A stretch of DNA of 64,000 bases from Chryseobacterium sp. 52 (GCF_002754245.1 NZ_PEEX01000001.1:2150001-2214000); one strand, 5' to 3'; numbered from the stretch's first letter, positions 51,461-61,310 are shown. Notes: generated from the sequence alone by a model not told the origin. Numbers and translations: made by a program.

Positions 51461-54067
51461 ATGAAAAAGATAACTCTACCTCTTTTATTTGCTGCATTCG
51501 CAGTTTTTCCTTCCTCTTTATTTTCACAAGATAACGAGAAGCTTATTAAAGATTATATTTCTCAAAACAAGATCAGAGAATATAAAAAGAACGATCTTAC
51601 CAACTTCGTCATTGATAATATTGACCCTTCAAAGTCAATGAACGGAAATGTGGTGAAGTTCCAGCAGACTTATAACGGGATACCTGTTTATGGTACTGCG
51701 GGAACCGTATTGGTGAAGGATAATAAAATCGTTTATTATTTAGATAATTTTCTAAAAGATTATACGGCATCTACTTCTAAGACCGTAGGAATAACAAAAG
51801 AAGTGGCACTTCAGAAAATAGCTGAGGATTTAGGGACTGCAGATGTTTCCGATTTGCCGATTATGGCTTTTTTCGAAAAAGGATCTAATAAACTAACTGC
51901 TGCAAAGCAGAGACTCGTGTATGCTACAGATGAAAGCGAAAATCTGAGACTTGCTTATGAATATCTGGTGCATGAACCTAAAACCTCAAACCACTGGAAT
52001 ATTCTTGTTGATGCCAATACAGGGAAGATTATCAGCAAACTTAATTTAAACCTTTCATGTAATTTCCATGATGATGCTTATGCCCATGATGAGAATTTGA
52101 TGGTATCATTGCCTCAGAATGAAGGGGCATATCGTGTCAATAGCAATAATCTTGTTACTCTGGCTGCAGATAATGCTTCTTATAACATTTTTCCTTTGCC
52201 TATAGAGTCGCCAACATTTGGTTCCAGAGCAGTGGTAAGCAATCCGTGGATTCTTGCTTCTTCACCGGAAGGATGGCATTCTAACGCAACCACACATTAT
52301 ACGACCACAAGAGGAAATAATGTATACGCTTACGATGATAAAGATGCCAATGAGCAGACCTTCGGAGTTTCTCCGGATGGCGGAGCAAGTAGAAATTTTA
52401 ATTTCCCATATGATCCGGCAGCTTTAAGCTATGCAAATTTACCGGCAGCCACTACTAACTTATTTTATATAAGTAATATGGTGCACGATATTTTCTATAA
52501 ATTCGGATTTACAGAATCTGCAAGAAATTTCCAGAGTAATAATTTTGGAAATGGAGGTCTGGATGATGATGAAGTGTTTGCCCAGTCACAGGATGGAGGA
52601 AGTTTTAATAATGCAAACTTTGCATCTTATCAGGATAATTATAACCCGGTTATGCAGATGTATTTATGGTTGGGATCAAACCGTAAATTATTCTATAAAG
52701 CACCATCCGATGCGGTGGCTCGTGTTGTGAATTCAGGGGTTGCTCAGTTTGGACCTGTTTTAAATGATATCGGAATAACAGGAGGGGTAAAGCTTGCAAG
52801 TGTTATTGATGGATGTACAGCATTACCTGCTGGTGAAATGACAGGGAAAATCGGACTAATAGAAAGAGGTGGTGGTACAAACTGTGGTTTCACGGTAAAA
52901 GTGAAAAATGCACAGAATGCAGGAGCTATTGGAGTCATTGTTTATAATAATACAGCAAACGGTGCCACGTTAGGGAATATGGGAGGTACGGATGCAACAG
53001 TCACAATACCTTCGATCTTAATCACCAATGATGAAGGAGAATTTATTAAATCAAAATTAGCCGGGTCTATACCTGTAAATGTTGACCTGAGAGCTGATAC
53101 AAGATACGACGGAAGCTTTGATAACGGAATCGTTACTCATGAATATGGACACGGAATCTCCAATAGAATGACGGGAACCGGATACAACTGTTTAAATTCA
53201 AATGCTGATAAAGAACAGATGGGAGAAGGATGGTCCGATTTCTTTGCTGTTATGTTGACCAACAAACCTGGAGACAATGCTTCAGTAGCAAGAGGGATGG
53301 GAACTTATCCTATCGGGCAGGGAACTACAGGTCTGGGAATCAGACCTGCTAAATACTCACCTGATTTTGCCATCAACAACTACACCTACGGAAGAACAAA
53401 TGGAATGGAATACACCAATCAAAATGGAGTTCTGGTACCGGATGTTCACTCTATTGGATTTGTATGGGCTACAATGTTGTGGGATCTTAACTGGAAATAC
53501 GTTGAAAGATACGGATACGCATCAGATGTAACCGCTAATGCCACCAGCGGAAGTGCAAGAGTACTTCAATTGGTAACAAACGCATTAAAACTTCAGGCAT
53601 GTAACCCGACTTTTATTGATGGAAGAAATGCAATCCTTCAAGCGGAATTAGCTACCACAGGTGGAGCCGATAAATGTATGATCTGGAGAGTTTTTGCAAA
53701 AAGAGGTCTTGGGCTGGGAGCTACAGCTGGATCTATGACCAATATCAACGACCAGACTGAAAGCTTTACTCTTCCTGAAGGGTGTTCTGCACTTTCAACA
53801 GAAGAAGTACAGGCTGCTAAAAACAAGATTTCTATCTATCCAAACCCTGCTAAAGATGAGTTCTATATCAATTTCCCTAGCAGTACGATTGGAAAAGTAA
53901 GCCTTGAGATTTATGATATGTCAGGAAAAATGGTGTCTTCAGAAGATAAAATTTCTCCGGATTCGAAGAAAGCAGTGTCTACCAATAAATTAGTCAACGG
54001 AACTTATATGGTAAAAGTAAAAGGACTTGGTTTCGAAGCCAGTTCTAAAGTAATCGTTAAGAAATAA
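51461..54067 (+). CDS. M36 family metallopeptidase (fungalysin type), T9SS type A
   Basis: An 868-residue secreted protease. A signal peptide (to about residue 22, SSLFSQ) is followed by an FTP-type propeptide (about 25-195, with VVKFQQTYNGIPVYGTAGTV and the PepSY-like WNILVDANTGKIISK). A fungalysin catalytic domain follows, with a protease-associated (PA) domain inserted at about 440-545 (GKIGLIERGGGTNCGFTVKV). The zinc site is HEYGH (His560, His564; Glu561 catalytic), with Glu589 in EGWSDFFAVM as third ligand. A T9SS type A tail ends the protein (ISIYPNPAKDEFYI...VIVKK). It is monocistronic. Confidence 0.94.
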   Translation: MKKITLPLLFAAFAVFPSSLFSQDNEKLIKDYISQNKIREYKKNDLTNFVIDNIDPSKSMNGNVVKFQQTYNGIPVYGTAGTVLVKDNKIVYYLDNFLKDYTASTSKTVGITKEVALQKIAEDLGTADVSDLPIMAFFEKGSNKLTAAKQRLVYATDESENLRLAYEYLVHEPKTSNHWNILVDANTGKIISKLNLNLSCNFHDDAYAHDENLMVSLPQNEGAYRVNSNNLVTLAADNASYNIFPLPIESPTFGSRAVVSNPWILASSPEGWHSNATTHYTTTRGNNVYAYDDKDANEQTFGVSPDGGASRNFNFPYDPAALSYANLPAATTNLFYISNMVHDIFYKFGFTESARNFQSNNFGNGGLDDDEVFAQSQDGGSFNNANFASYQDNYNPVMQMYLWLGSNRKLFYKAPSDAVARVVNSGVAQFGPVLNDIGITGGVKLASVIDGCTALPAGEMTGKIGLIERGGGTNCGFTVKVKNAQNAGAIGVIVYNNTANGATLGNMGGTDATVTIPSILITNDEGEFIKSKLAGSIPVNVDLRADTRYDGSFDNGIVTHEYGHGISNRMTGTGYNCLNSNADKEQMGEGWSDFFAVMLTNKPGDNASVARGMGTYPIGQGTTGLGIRPAKYSPDFAINNYTYGRTNGMEYTNQNGVLVPDVHSIGFVWATMLWDLNWKYVERYGYASDVTANATSGSARVLQLVTNALKLQACNPTFIDGRNAILQAELATTGGADKCMIWRVFAKRGLGLGATAGSMTNINDQTESFTLPEGCSALSTEEVQAAKNKISIYPNPAKDEFYINFPSSTIGKVSLEIYDMSGKMVSSEDKISPDSKKAVSTNKLVNGTYMVKVKGLGFEASSKVIVKK

Positions 54068-54088
54068 TTACTTATATAAACAAATTTG

Positions 54089-54120
54089 AAAATCGCCGCA
54101 AGCTTGCTTGCGGTGATTTT
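54089..54120 (+). terminator. intrinsic terminator after the M36 peptidase
   Basis: AAAATCGCCGCAAGC-tt-GCTTGCGGTGATTTT with a T tract. It lies inside the longer open frame of the next gene, which shows that the upstream ATG at 54086 is not used. Confidence 0.9.
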
Positions 54121-54167
54121 ATTTATCTATCATACTGACGTCTCAGGGTATTTCAATTATTATATTG

Positions 54168-54175
54168 TAACTTTG
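54168..54175 (+). promoter_or_regulatory. -7 box TAACTTTG before the EamA transporter
   Basis: Matches TAnnTTTG, 18 bp before the ATG at 54194. Confidence 0.6.
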
Positions 54176-54193
54176 CAGGCTGTTAAAAAAATT

Positions 54194-55174
54194 ATGAAGA
54201 AGAAAAATATACTCAAAGGAGTTTTATTCGTAGGGATTGGGGCTAGTATATACGGAATGCTGGCTACATTTGTAAAAATGGCTTATCATGATGGGTACAC
54301 CACTTCTGAAGTCACTACTTCCCAGTTCTTACTTGGATTAATCGGACTTCTTATTCTGAATTTCATCCAGACAATCACATCCAAACAAAAGCTTTCGTCT
54401 CCAAGTTCCAAAGAAGTGAAAATGCTGATGATTGCAGGAACCTCTTTAGGCTGTACCAGTCTGTTCTATTATATTGCCGTTCAGTATATCAATGTTTCTA
54501 TAGCGATTGTGCTGTTGATGCAGTCTGTTTGGTTCAGTGTGGTTGTAGAAAGTATTATAGCCAAGAAGCTGCCCAATGCAAGAAAAGTCGTTTCTGTAAT
54601 TATCGTACTGGCAGGAACCATATTGGCTACAAACCTGATCAATATGGATATCGAGCTTGACTGGCATGGGATTTTTTGGGGCCTGATGGCTGCTGCTTCC
54701 TATACGATGACAATGTTTACATCCAATACGCTGGCTACCCATCTTCCTGTATTCAGAAAAAGCATCATCATGCTTTGCGGTGGAGCGGTTGTGGTATTTG
54801 CATTCCTGTTTTTCGCTCAGATCGGACCTATGTATTTTGACGGATTAAAATCGGTATACCTTAATTTTACAGACAATACAGAGCATATTCACTCTTTTAA
54901 TTATTCAATATTCTGGACTTATGGCTTTATTCTGGCTTTGTTCGGAACCATTGTTCCTCCTATTTTGTTTAATATAGGCTTCCCGAATGCGGGGTTGGGA
55001 CTGGGGAGTATTGTTTCATCATTAGAGCTGCCCGTTTCAGTAACTATGGCTTTCGTTTTATTAGGTGAAAAAGTTTTGCTGATACAGTGGGGAGGAATTA
55101 TTCTTATTCTTTTTGCCATTGTTCTGATGAACCTGCCGGCAAAAAAGGAGCTGAAAGTAGCAGAAGTAATTTAA
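54194..55174 (+). CDS. EamA family (DMT) transporter
   Basis: A 326-residue protein with about ten membrane helices in two EamA halves, the second ending in the VMLNLPAKK-like cytoplasmic tail. It belongs to the drug/metabolite transporter superfamily; the substrate is unknown (amino acids, nucleosides or drugs are typical). The start at 54194 (MKKKNILKG) is chosen because a terminator and a promoter box both lie between it and the upstream in-frame ATG at 54086. It is monocistronic, convergent with DUF418. Confidence 0.88.
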   Translation: MKKKNILKGVLFVGIGASIYGMLATFVKMAYHDGYTTSEVTTSQFLLGLIGLLILNFIQTITSKQKLSSPSSKEVKMLMIAGTSLGCTSLFYYIAVQYINVSIAIVLLMQSVWFSVVVESIIAKKLPNARKVVSVIIVLAGTILATNLINMDIELDWHGIFWGLMAAASYTMTMFTSNTLATHLPVFRKSIIMLCGGAVVVFAFLFFAQIGPMYFDGLKSVYLNFTDNTEHIHSFNYSIFWTYGFILALFGTIVPPILFNIGFPNAGLGLGSIVSSLELPVSVTMAFVLLGEKVLLIQWGGIILILFAIVLMNLPAKKELKVAEVI

Positions 55175-55203
55175 GAAAATAATCAATTTAATATCATTAT
55201 ACT

Positions 55204-55230
55204 AACCGTTTCTTTGGAGACGGTTTTTTA
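55204..55230 (+). terminator. intrinsic terminator after the EamA gene
   Basis: AACCGTTTC-tttg-GAGACGGTTTTTT, a nine-bp stem with one T-G pair and a T tract. Confidence 0.8.
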
Positions 55231-56367
55231 TTTCTTCAATGGGAAAAGTTTTCCATAGCTTAAGGAACGCCAAAGCCATTCCAGTAATCCGTAATTATAC
55301 TTTTTCAGCCACCATATACTGAAGAAGATCTGTAGAATAAAGACAAAAATGGCTGTAAGTATATACCAGTGCAATGCCCAATCTGCTTTTAAATAGATAA
55401 AGAGTATAAATGCAATCATATTTTGTAGCACATAATTGGTCAGCGTCATTTTACCGGTAACCTGAAGTGCTGAAAAAATCTTTTTAATCTTGCCGGTATT
55501 GTATAGCCAAATAATTCCCGTAGTGATAAACACCATAATACAAAGTACTTCCGGATAAAACAGATCATAGTATGTATTGAATGTCCATTCGTACTTTTCT
55601 ATTAGAATCTGAGCAGAAAACAGAAGAATTGAAAACACCAAACTGATCCGGAATACCCTTTTTAAAAGTCTTGAACTCTGGTTTGCTTTGGAGAAGAAAT
55701 TACTGCGGTGTAAAGCTGCACCTATCAGAAAACACCCTAATTGTATCAAATGCAGAATAATAGCATAGCTTAAACGGAACATCCATTGATACCTCATAAC
55801 AAGATTGGCTTTGATATGATCCCAAAAAGTGTTTTTATCATAGAATTGGTAAAACAGATCCCTGTATTTAGGAGTAAATAACAGATGATGTCTGCCCAAA
55901 AAAGACTGTAAGAATGGTGTTAATAATAAGATGGCTATTCCAAGAACGAACAACGTCTTTGTATTAAAGTGATAGAAGAGTAGGAGTATTAGTCCCATGA
56001 AGGCGTAATCATTGAGGATATCACCGCCAAAAAACAAAGTATTAATGAACGCAAAAACAAATAGCCACAACATCCGCTTGATGAAAAATAAGTTGGCAGG
56101 CTGACCGCTGTCACTGATTTTCTTTAGTAATACCGAAAAGCCAAACCCAAATAATACAGCCAGTAATGTCCAGCCTTTTGATCCCAAAATAACCTCCGAA
56201 ATACTTTCTATAAAAGATGTTAAGCCATCAGTTTCTGTTTTTACAGAATGAGTATTCCAGGTATAGATGGTGGCATAATTCATAATGACAACGCTAAATA
56301 ATGCCCAGCCTCTTAAAATATCTATAATGGGGGTTCGCTGGCTTTGTAAAATTGGACTGCCATTCAT
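55228..56367 (-). CDS. DUF418 family membrane protein
   Basis: A 379-residue polytopic membrane protein of the DUF418 (YeiB-like) group. The N-terminal TPIIDILRGWALFSVVIMNY and the C-terminal DUF418 block (GKMTLTNYVLQNMIAFILFIY; FSIWWLKKYNYGLLEWLWRSLSY) are characteristic, and about ten helices are predicted. The family resembles acyltransferase-3 membrane enzymes, but its activity is not established. It is monocistronic, and its stop meets the terminator of the converging EamA gene. Confidence 0.88.
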   Translation of the reverse strand: MNGSPILQSQRTPIIDILRGWALFSVVIMNYATIYTWNTHSVKTETDGLTSFIESISEVILGSKGWTLLAVLFGFGFSVLLKKISDSGQPANLFFIKRMLWLFVFAFINTLFFGGDILNDYAFMGLILLLFYHFNTKTLFVLGIAILLLTPFLQSFLGRHHLLFTPKYRDLFYQFYDKNTFWDHIKANLVMRYQWMFRLSYAIILHLIQLGCFLIGAALHRSNFFSKANQSSRLLKRVFRISLVFSILLFSAQILIEKYEWTFNTYYDLFYPEVLCIMVFITTGIIWLYNTGKIKKIFSALQVTGKMTLTNYVLQNMIAFILFIYLKADWALHWYILTAIFVFILQIFFSIWWLKKYNYGLLEWLWRSLSYGKLFPLKK

Positions 56368-56597
56368 AAATAAGAGTTAAAGTGGTTATTAGAAGGTGAT
56401 AATGGTGTGCTGATAATGTCTTTTTATAATTTTTTCAAATATAGCTTTGTATTTTTCAGCATAATTCTTATTAATGTTAATGTTTTAATAAAAAAAGACG
56501 CAAAATGCTAAGTTATCTTAAAAATTAAAATAGCAGTAATAAAGATCTCCTTTTGAATCTGTTTTTTTTAATTTTAATCTTTAAAATAAAATTCTAC

Positions 56598-57593
56598 ATG
56601 AGATATCTCAGAAAGGCGGCAGTTGTAATCATGTTGTCAGCTATACCAGTCTTCTTATTTTCACAGGTAAAACCATTGGATGCAGTGCTGTCCGAATATC
56701 AATATCCATATAAAGTTTATTATCTGGATCTTAAGACTCAGAATAACGAACTTAAGATGGCTTATATGGACGTTCAGCCCCAAAACCCAAACGGAAAGAC
56801 GATTATGCTTCTCCATGGAAAAAATTTTAACGGAGCCTACTGGAAAAAAACAGCAAAAGACCTTTCAGAAAAGGGGTTCAGAGTAATCATTCCGGATCAG
56901 ATAGGATTTGGAAAGTCTTCTAAGCCTCAAAGCTATCAGTTTTCTTTTTCACAACTGGCTGAAAACACAAGAGCCCTATTAGATAAGCTTCAGATTGATA
57001 AAGCGATCATATTGGGACACTCCATGGGTGGGATGGTGGCGACAAGGTTTACACTTCTTTATCCTGAAAAAGTTCAGAAGCTCATCCTTGAAAATCCTAT
57101 TGGCCTGGAAGATTATAAAACCTTTGCATCATATCAGACTATAGATCAGGCGTACCAGTCGGAACTTAAAAATACGGCAGACACCTATAAAAATTATCAG
57201 CTTAAATTTTATTACGATAATAAATGGAAAGCTGAATACCAGCCGTGGTTGGATCTTATTGCCGGATGGACCATGCATAAAGATTATCCGCAGGTAGCAT
57301 GGGACGCGGCCCTGACTTCTGATATGATCTACAATCAACCCGTATGTTATGAATTTAAAAATATAAAAACGCCCACGTTACTTATTATCGGAACGAGAGA
57401 CCGAACTGCCATAGGAAAAGACAGAGCACCCAAAGAACTTCAGCCTAAAATGGGGCAGTATCAGGAACTGGGTAAGAAAACACAGCGTGAAATTGCAGGT
57501 TCAAAACTGGTTGAACTTGAAAATGTAGGACACCTTCCTCATATAGAAGTATATCCGGAATTTTTTACAGCTTTGTATGATTTTATAAAGTAA
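56598..57593 (+). CDS. alpha/beta hydrolase, secreted or periplasmic
   Basis: A 331-residue protein with a Sec signal peptide (ending VFLFSQ) and an alpha/beta hydrolase fold. The oxyanion region is LLHGKNFNGAYW, the nucleophile elbow is GHSMGG, the acid is probably the Asp in IIGTRDRTA, and the histidine is in VGHLPH. It could hydrolyse esters, lactones or C-C bonds; the substrate is unknown. The open frame reaches 56553, but 56598 (MRYLRKAAVVIML) gives the proper signal peptide. Confidence 0.88.
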   Translation: MRYLRKAAVVIMLSAIPVFLFSQVKPLDAVLSEYQYPYKVYYLDLKTQNNELKMAYMDVQPQNPNGKTIMLLHGKNFNGAYWKKTAKDLSEKGFRVIIPDQIGFGKSSKPQSYQFSFSQLAENTRALLDKLQIDKAIILGHSMGGMVATRFTLLYPEKVQKLILENPIGLEDYKTFASYQTIDQAYQSELKNTADTYKNYQLKFYYDNKWKAEYQPWLDLIAGWTMHKDYPQVAWDAALTSDMIYNQPVCYEFKNIKTPTLLIIGTRDRTAIGKDRAPKELQPKMGQYQELGKKTQREIAGSKLVELENVGHLPHIEVYPEFFTALYDFIK

Positions 57594-57660
57594 ATTGATG
57601 CAGATATCTTGAATAAGCACAAAGTTTGTCCTTCTTAAAGAATCTACATGATCTCAATGA

Positions 57661-57745
57661 AGGCTTCGACTCCGCTCAGCCGGGCAATATTGATGGCAGT
57701 CACCATTATGCTGTCCACCTGTCAGACTGAGCGAAGTCGAAGCCT
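57661..57745. repeat. inverted repeat with the same arm core as 49059
   Basis: Arms AGGCTTCGACTCCGCTCAG (57661-57679) and its reverse complement with one mismatch (57727-57745) enclose a 47-bp spacer. The core CTTCGACTCCGCTCAG is identical to that of the element at 49059, but the spacer differs. Confidence 0.85.
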
Positions 57746-57861
57746 GTCAGGTTAAGAGTGAAATGGCAGAACAAATAAAAAGGCAGCCCTAAAATATAAA
57801 TTTTGTAAGGGAACTTTATGCTCTTATATAAAACGAGGAGTAAAAGCTCAAAAGAGAAAAT

Positions 57862-57897
57862 AAAAAGAGGCTGCTCAAATATGAACAGCCTCTTTTT
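57862..57897 (-). terminator. intrinsic terminator of rplS
   Basis: On the minus strand AAAAAGAGGCTGTTCA-tat-TTGAGCAGCCTCTTTTT (one G-T pair) with a T tract, about 20 bp past the stop. Confidence 0.9.
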
Positions 57898-57916
57898 GTA
57901 TGTATTGTTGTCTGAA

Positions 57917-58273
57917 TTACTTTTTCTTGTAAGCAGCGTCTTTGATTCTAGCTTTTTTACCTCTAAGGTCTCTGAAGTAATAAATTCTAGATCTTCTAAC
58001 TCTACCTTTTCTGTCAACTTCAATTTTCTGAAGTGCAGGCATGTTGATAGGGAAAACTCTTTCTACACCTACATCACCACTCATTTTTCTGATTGTGAAT
58101 GTTTTTGTAGCACCAGTACCTCTTAATTGAATAACGGTACCTTTGAAGAACTGAGTTCTGGTTTTTTGTCCTTCTTTAATTTCGTAATACACAGTGATTG
58201 TGTCTCCTGCTTTGAATTCAGGGAAATCTTTTTTAGTAATGTACTGGTCTTGTACGTACTTTAATAAATCCAT
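57917..58273 (-). CDS. rplS: 50S ribosomal protein L19
   Basis: A 118-residue ribosomal protein located at the 30S-50S interface. The sequence fits the family throughout: PEFKAGDTITVYYEIKEG, RTQFFKGTVIQLRGTGATKT, FTIRKMSGDVGVERVFPI and RRSRIYYFRDLRGKKARI. The length is normal. It is a single-gene unit with its own promoter and terminator; no trmD or rimM lies beside it, unlike in many other phyla. Confidence 0.97.
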   Translation of the reverse strand: MDLLKYVQDQYITKKDFPEFKAGDTITVYYEIKEGQKTRTQFFKGTVIQLRGTGATKTFTIRKMSGDVGVERVFPINMPALQKIEVDRKGRVRRSRIYYFRDLRGKKARIKDAAYKKK

Positions 58274-58342
58274 TTTTAATAAAATAAAATGTTAAAGCTA
58301 AGCAACTTACACGTTCTTCGTCAGAGGTTGAATAACAGGTCG

Positions 58343-58374
58343 CAAAGATACAAAATAGTTTTTGATTCCACCAA
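58343..58374 (-). promoter_or_regulatory. rplS promoter TTG-N21-TATCTTTG
   Basis: On the minus strand a -33 TTG (58372-58374) and a -7 TATCTTTG (58343-58350) are separated by 21 bp. The leader is about 60-70 nt. Confidence 0.82.
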
Positions 58375-58474
58375 ATAATTAATGTACTAAAAACTATAAT
58401 TTTTTCACCCCGAAACAGCCTGAATGTTAACAGTTCTTTTAAATTCCCATCAGGAATAGTTTATATAGGAAGTC

Positions 58475-58516
58475 TACTTTTGCCCGAAATTAAAAAATCA
58501 GATAACGATCTGATTT
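58475..58516 (+). promoter_or_regulatory. -7 box TACTTTTG and 5' leader hairpin before the metallophosphoesterase
   Basis: TACTTTTG (58475-58482) matches TAnnTTTG about 70 bp before the start. The leader carries a hairpin, AAATCAG-ataacgat-CTGATTT, at 58495-58516. It may stabilise the mRNA. Confidence 0.5.
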
Positions 58517-58552
58517 ACAAAATGAAATAAATCTATACAAAAGTAAACTATT

Positions 58553-61291
58553 ATGAAACATTATTTCTTCTTTTTCTGTTTTGCCGTCCAGATGGCATTC
58601 GGGCAGGCACTGTTTCCCTACCTGCAGAATCCGACGCCCAACTCGATGATTGTCAATTGGAAAACAGCTTCTGACAATGAAACAACCGTAATTTACGGAA
58701 CGTCTCCTACCAATCTTACGGTAACAGTTACCGGGACAACAAATATTTTTTCTGATACAGGGTATAATAACAACTATTATTACCACACGGCAAAAATCGC
58801 CAGCTTACAGCCTAATACCAAATACTATTATAAAATAAAGACCGGGACAAGCGAGTCGGCAGTTTATAATTTCAGAACACTTCCTCTGCCGGGGCAAGCT
58901 GTAACTGCAGATGGGAAAATACGTTTCCTGATCATGGGAGATAACCAGATCAAAGCGGAGCCCAGATATGACACCTTAACCCTGAATGCATTCAAAAAAC
59001 TGAAGCAGAAATTTGGTGCAAACTCTGATCCTTCTGATAATGTTGCGCTTACCTTTATGGTGGGTGACCAGGTAGACGTGGGAACATTGGATCATTATGA
59101 AAATGTTCATTTTAAAAAGAACATCAACTTATCACCTTATCTTCCTATCCAAACAACCGTAGGAAACCATGAAACCTATGGAACTCTGGGGATGAATTCG
59201 TATTATGCCCATTTCTATATAGATGAAATTAAATATAAAAATATTTCATCAGGAAATGAAAACTACTACGCACAGCAGGCCGGAAACGTACTTTTTGTAA
59301 GTTTAAGTTCTGAACATACAGGGACGGCACAGCAGACATGGCTTTCTCAGATCCTGACCGAAGCCAACAATGATCCTACTGTAGACTGGATTATTTCTTT
59401 AAGCCACAGGCCTTATCAGGCAGAACAGTATGTAGGAGATATTTCTACATGGGTAAGAAACAATGCCGTTCCATTGCTGACGACTTCCAGTAAATATTTA
59501 ATGCATGTTGGAGCACACCACCATTTATACCATAGAGGTCAGCTGAAAGATACCCCGAATTACCAGATTATTTCCGGAGGGGTTGCCTGGGATCAGTATT
59601 GGGGAATGTCTAATGAGCAGGATTTCGATGATGTACAGAAAACACTGACAGACTGGACATACCAGATCGTAGAAGTAGATGTACAGACTGGAAAAGTAGA
59701 TATAGAGTGTTACTCGATAGGAGGGGTTTATAACAAAAAATCCAACGAACTGGTAGATACTTTCCACAGATATAAAAATCAGCCAAAACCTTCAAAACCT
59801 TCTGTTACAAATGCTTTTTCAACATCGGTTACATTACCTTTGACATTGAACGGAAGTACTTTTGCTTCATCTAATGGTGAACTCCTGAATACCACACAGT
59901 TTATGGTGAGTAAAGCGGCAGATTTTTCAGTGATTGAAAAAGAATTTTACCGTGATTATGAAAACTGGTTCGGAAAAGACGGAAACGGAACTCCGGATAA
60001 AACGAAAAACTTAAATGCAGGAGTTGATATCACAAAAGCAACGATTCCTGCCAATTCTATTTCAAACGGAACCTATTATGTAAAAGTACGTTACAGAGAC
60101 AGAAACCTTGAATGGAGTGACTGGAGTGATGTAAAGCAGTTTGAAGTGGCAGGTAGTGTAGTTTCTATTCCTACATTTACTTTAGATAAAACAGAATATA
60201 CACAAAGTGAGCCTATAACAGCTACTTATACGGGAGGACCCGGAAATCAGCAGGATTGGGTAGGAATCTATAAAAAAGGTCAGACGCCGGCAACAACGAC
60301 TTCTCAGGGCTTTATTTATACCAACGGACAAACAGCCGGAACAGCAGTTTTCACCAATGGTCTTGCCAATAAAGGTCAATATTTTGCAGGTTTCTTTGCC
60401 AATGCAGGTTACACTGAAATTACAGGAAGAAAAAGTTTTTATGTAGGCCCGAAAGTACAGCTTCAGGCTACTGCAGACACTTATCCTGTAGGGGGAACAG
60501 TTGTCATTAATTACAGCAACGGACCGAATCTGGTGAAAGACTGGGTTGGAATTTATAAAATGGGGCAGACGCCAGGAACCAATACTTCTATTAAATGGAG
60601 CTATGTGACAACACCTTCGGGAACCCTTAATTTTGCAGGTCTTCCAAAAGGATATTATTATGCTCAGTATCTGCTTGAAGACGGATATACAGGAATTGGA
60701 GATAAAGTATTCTTTAAAGTAGGAGATATTGTAACCGATCTATGGATCAACAAACCGGTCTATACATTAGGAGAGAATATTACCGCTTCATGGACGGATT
60801 CTCCGGGAATTATCAAAGACTGGTTGGGAATCTACCCTCAGAATATCCAGACTCCGGACGATAACTTTGTTTCGTATACCTATTTCGATGGGGTTACTCA
60901 GGGAACAAAAACAATCCAGGGGACGGCACTTCCTACAACGCCGGGGAATTATTATATGGTGATGTTTACCAATGACTCATACACAGAGGTATCAAACAGA
61001 AAGCAGTTTCAGGTGACATCGGGAACACTGGGAACCGGAGAAGTAAAAAGTACAGAGAAAAATGTAGTTTTATATCCGAATCCTACAAAACCGGGAGAGC
61101 CAACATTCATCAAGAGTGATTACCCGATTGATAAAATTGAACTGGTATCTGCATCAGGACAGTTATTGTATGAATCTAAAAATATTAACAACCAACGTTT
61201 CTCTTTAGTAAATGAAAACCTTCCGAAAGGAGTATACTTTGTGAAAGTTCACACAAGAAAATTATTTACTTTAAAACTGGTGATACAGTAA
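58553..61291 (+). CDS. secreted metallophosphoesterase with three DWVGIY modules, T9SS type A
   Basis: A 912-residue secreted protein. A signal peptide (about 1-17) is followed by a fibronectin-like domain (PYLQNPTPNSMIVNWKT, about 20-108) as in purple acid phosphatases. The metallophosphoesterase core has metal motifs MGDNQ, GDQVD, GNHETYG, LSHRP and AHHHLYH. The Tyr of the purple acid phosphatase motif GDxxY is not seen, so a plain dinuclear phosphoesterase is more likely. After another Fn3-like region come three repeats of about 95 residues, each with DW(V/L)GIY (Asp568, Asp663, Asp756), then a T9SS type A tail (VVLYPNPTKPGEPTF). The substrate is unknown. Confidence 0.9.
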   Translation: MKHYFFFFCFAVQMAFGQALFPYLQNPTPNSMIVNWKTASDNETTVIYGTSPTNLTVTVTGTTNIFSDTGYNNNYYYHTAKIASLQPNTKYYYKIKTGTSESAVYNFRTLPLPGQAVTADGKIRFLIMGDNQIKAEPRYDTLTLNAFKKLKQKFGANSDPSDNVALTFMVGDQVDVGTLDHYENVHFKKNINLSPYLPIQTTVGNHETYGTLGMNSYYAHFYIDEIKYKNISSGNENYYAQQAGNVLFVSLSSEHTGTAQQTWLSQILTEANNDPTVDWIISLSHRPYQAEQYVGDISTWVRNNAVPLLTTSSKYLMHVGAHHHLYHRGQLKDTPNYQIISGGVAWDQYWGMSNEQDFDDVQKTLTDWTYQIVEVDVQTGKVDIECYSIGGVYNKKSNELVDTFHRYKNQPKPSKPSVTNAFSTSVTLPLTLNGSTFASSNGELLNTTQFMVSKAADFSVIEKEFYRDYENWFGKDGNGTPDKTKNLNAGVDITKATIPANSISNGTYYVKVRYRDRNLEWSDWSDVKQFEVAGSVVSIPTFTLDKTEYTQSEPITATYTGGPGNQQDWVGIYKKGQTPATTTSQGFIYTNGQTAGTAVFTNGLANKGQYFAGFFANAGYTEITGRKSFYVGPKVQLQATADTYPVGGTVVINYSNGPNLVKDWVGIYKMGQTPGTNTSIKWSYVTTPSGTLNFAGLPKGYYYAQYLLEDGYTGIGDKVFFKVGDIVTDLWINKPVYTLGENITASWTDSPGIIKDWLGIYPQNIQTPDDNFVSYTYFDGVTQGTKTIQGTALPTTPGNYYMVMFTNDSYTEVSNRKQFQVTSGTLGTGEVKSTEKNVVLYPNPTKPGEPTFIKSDYPIDKIELVSASGQLLYESKNINNQRFSLVNENLPKGVYFVKVHTRKLFTLKLVIQ

Positions 61292-61310
61292 TATTATAAT
61301 AGCATATTGG

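Noticed and set aside
54086..54193. Upstream start for the EamA transporter
   Set aside because: The extension overlaps the M36 terminator and a promoter box, so it cannot be the real start.
57818..58126. Plus-strand frame overlapping rplS
   Set aside because: It is antisense to L19 and to its terminator; no recognisable protein.
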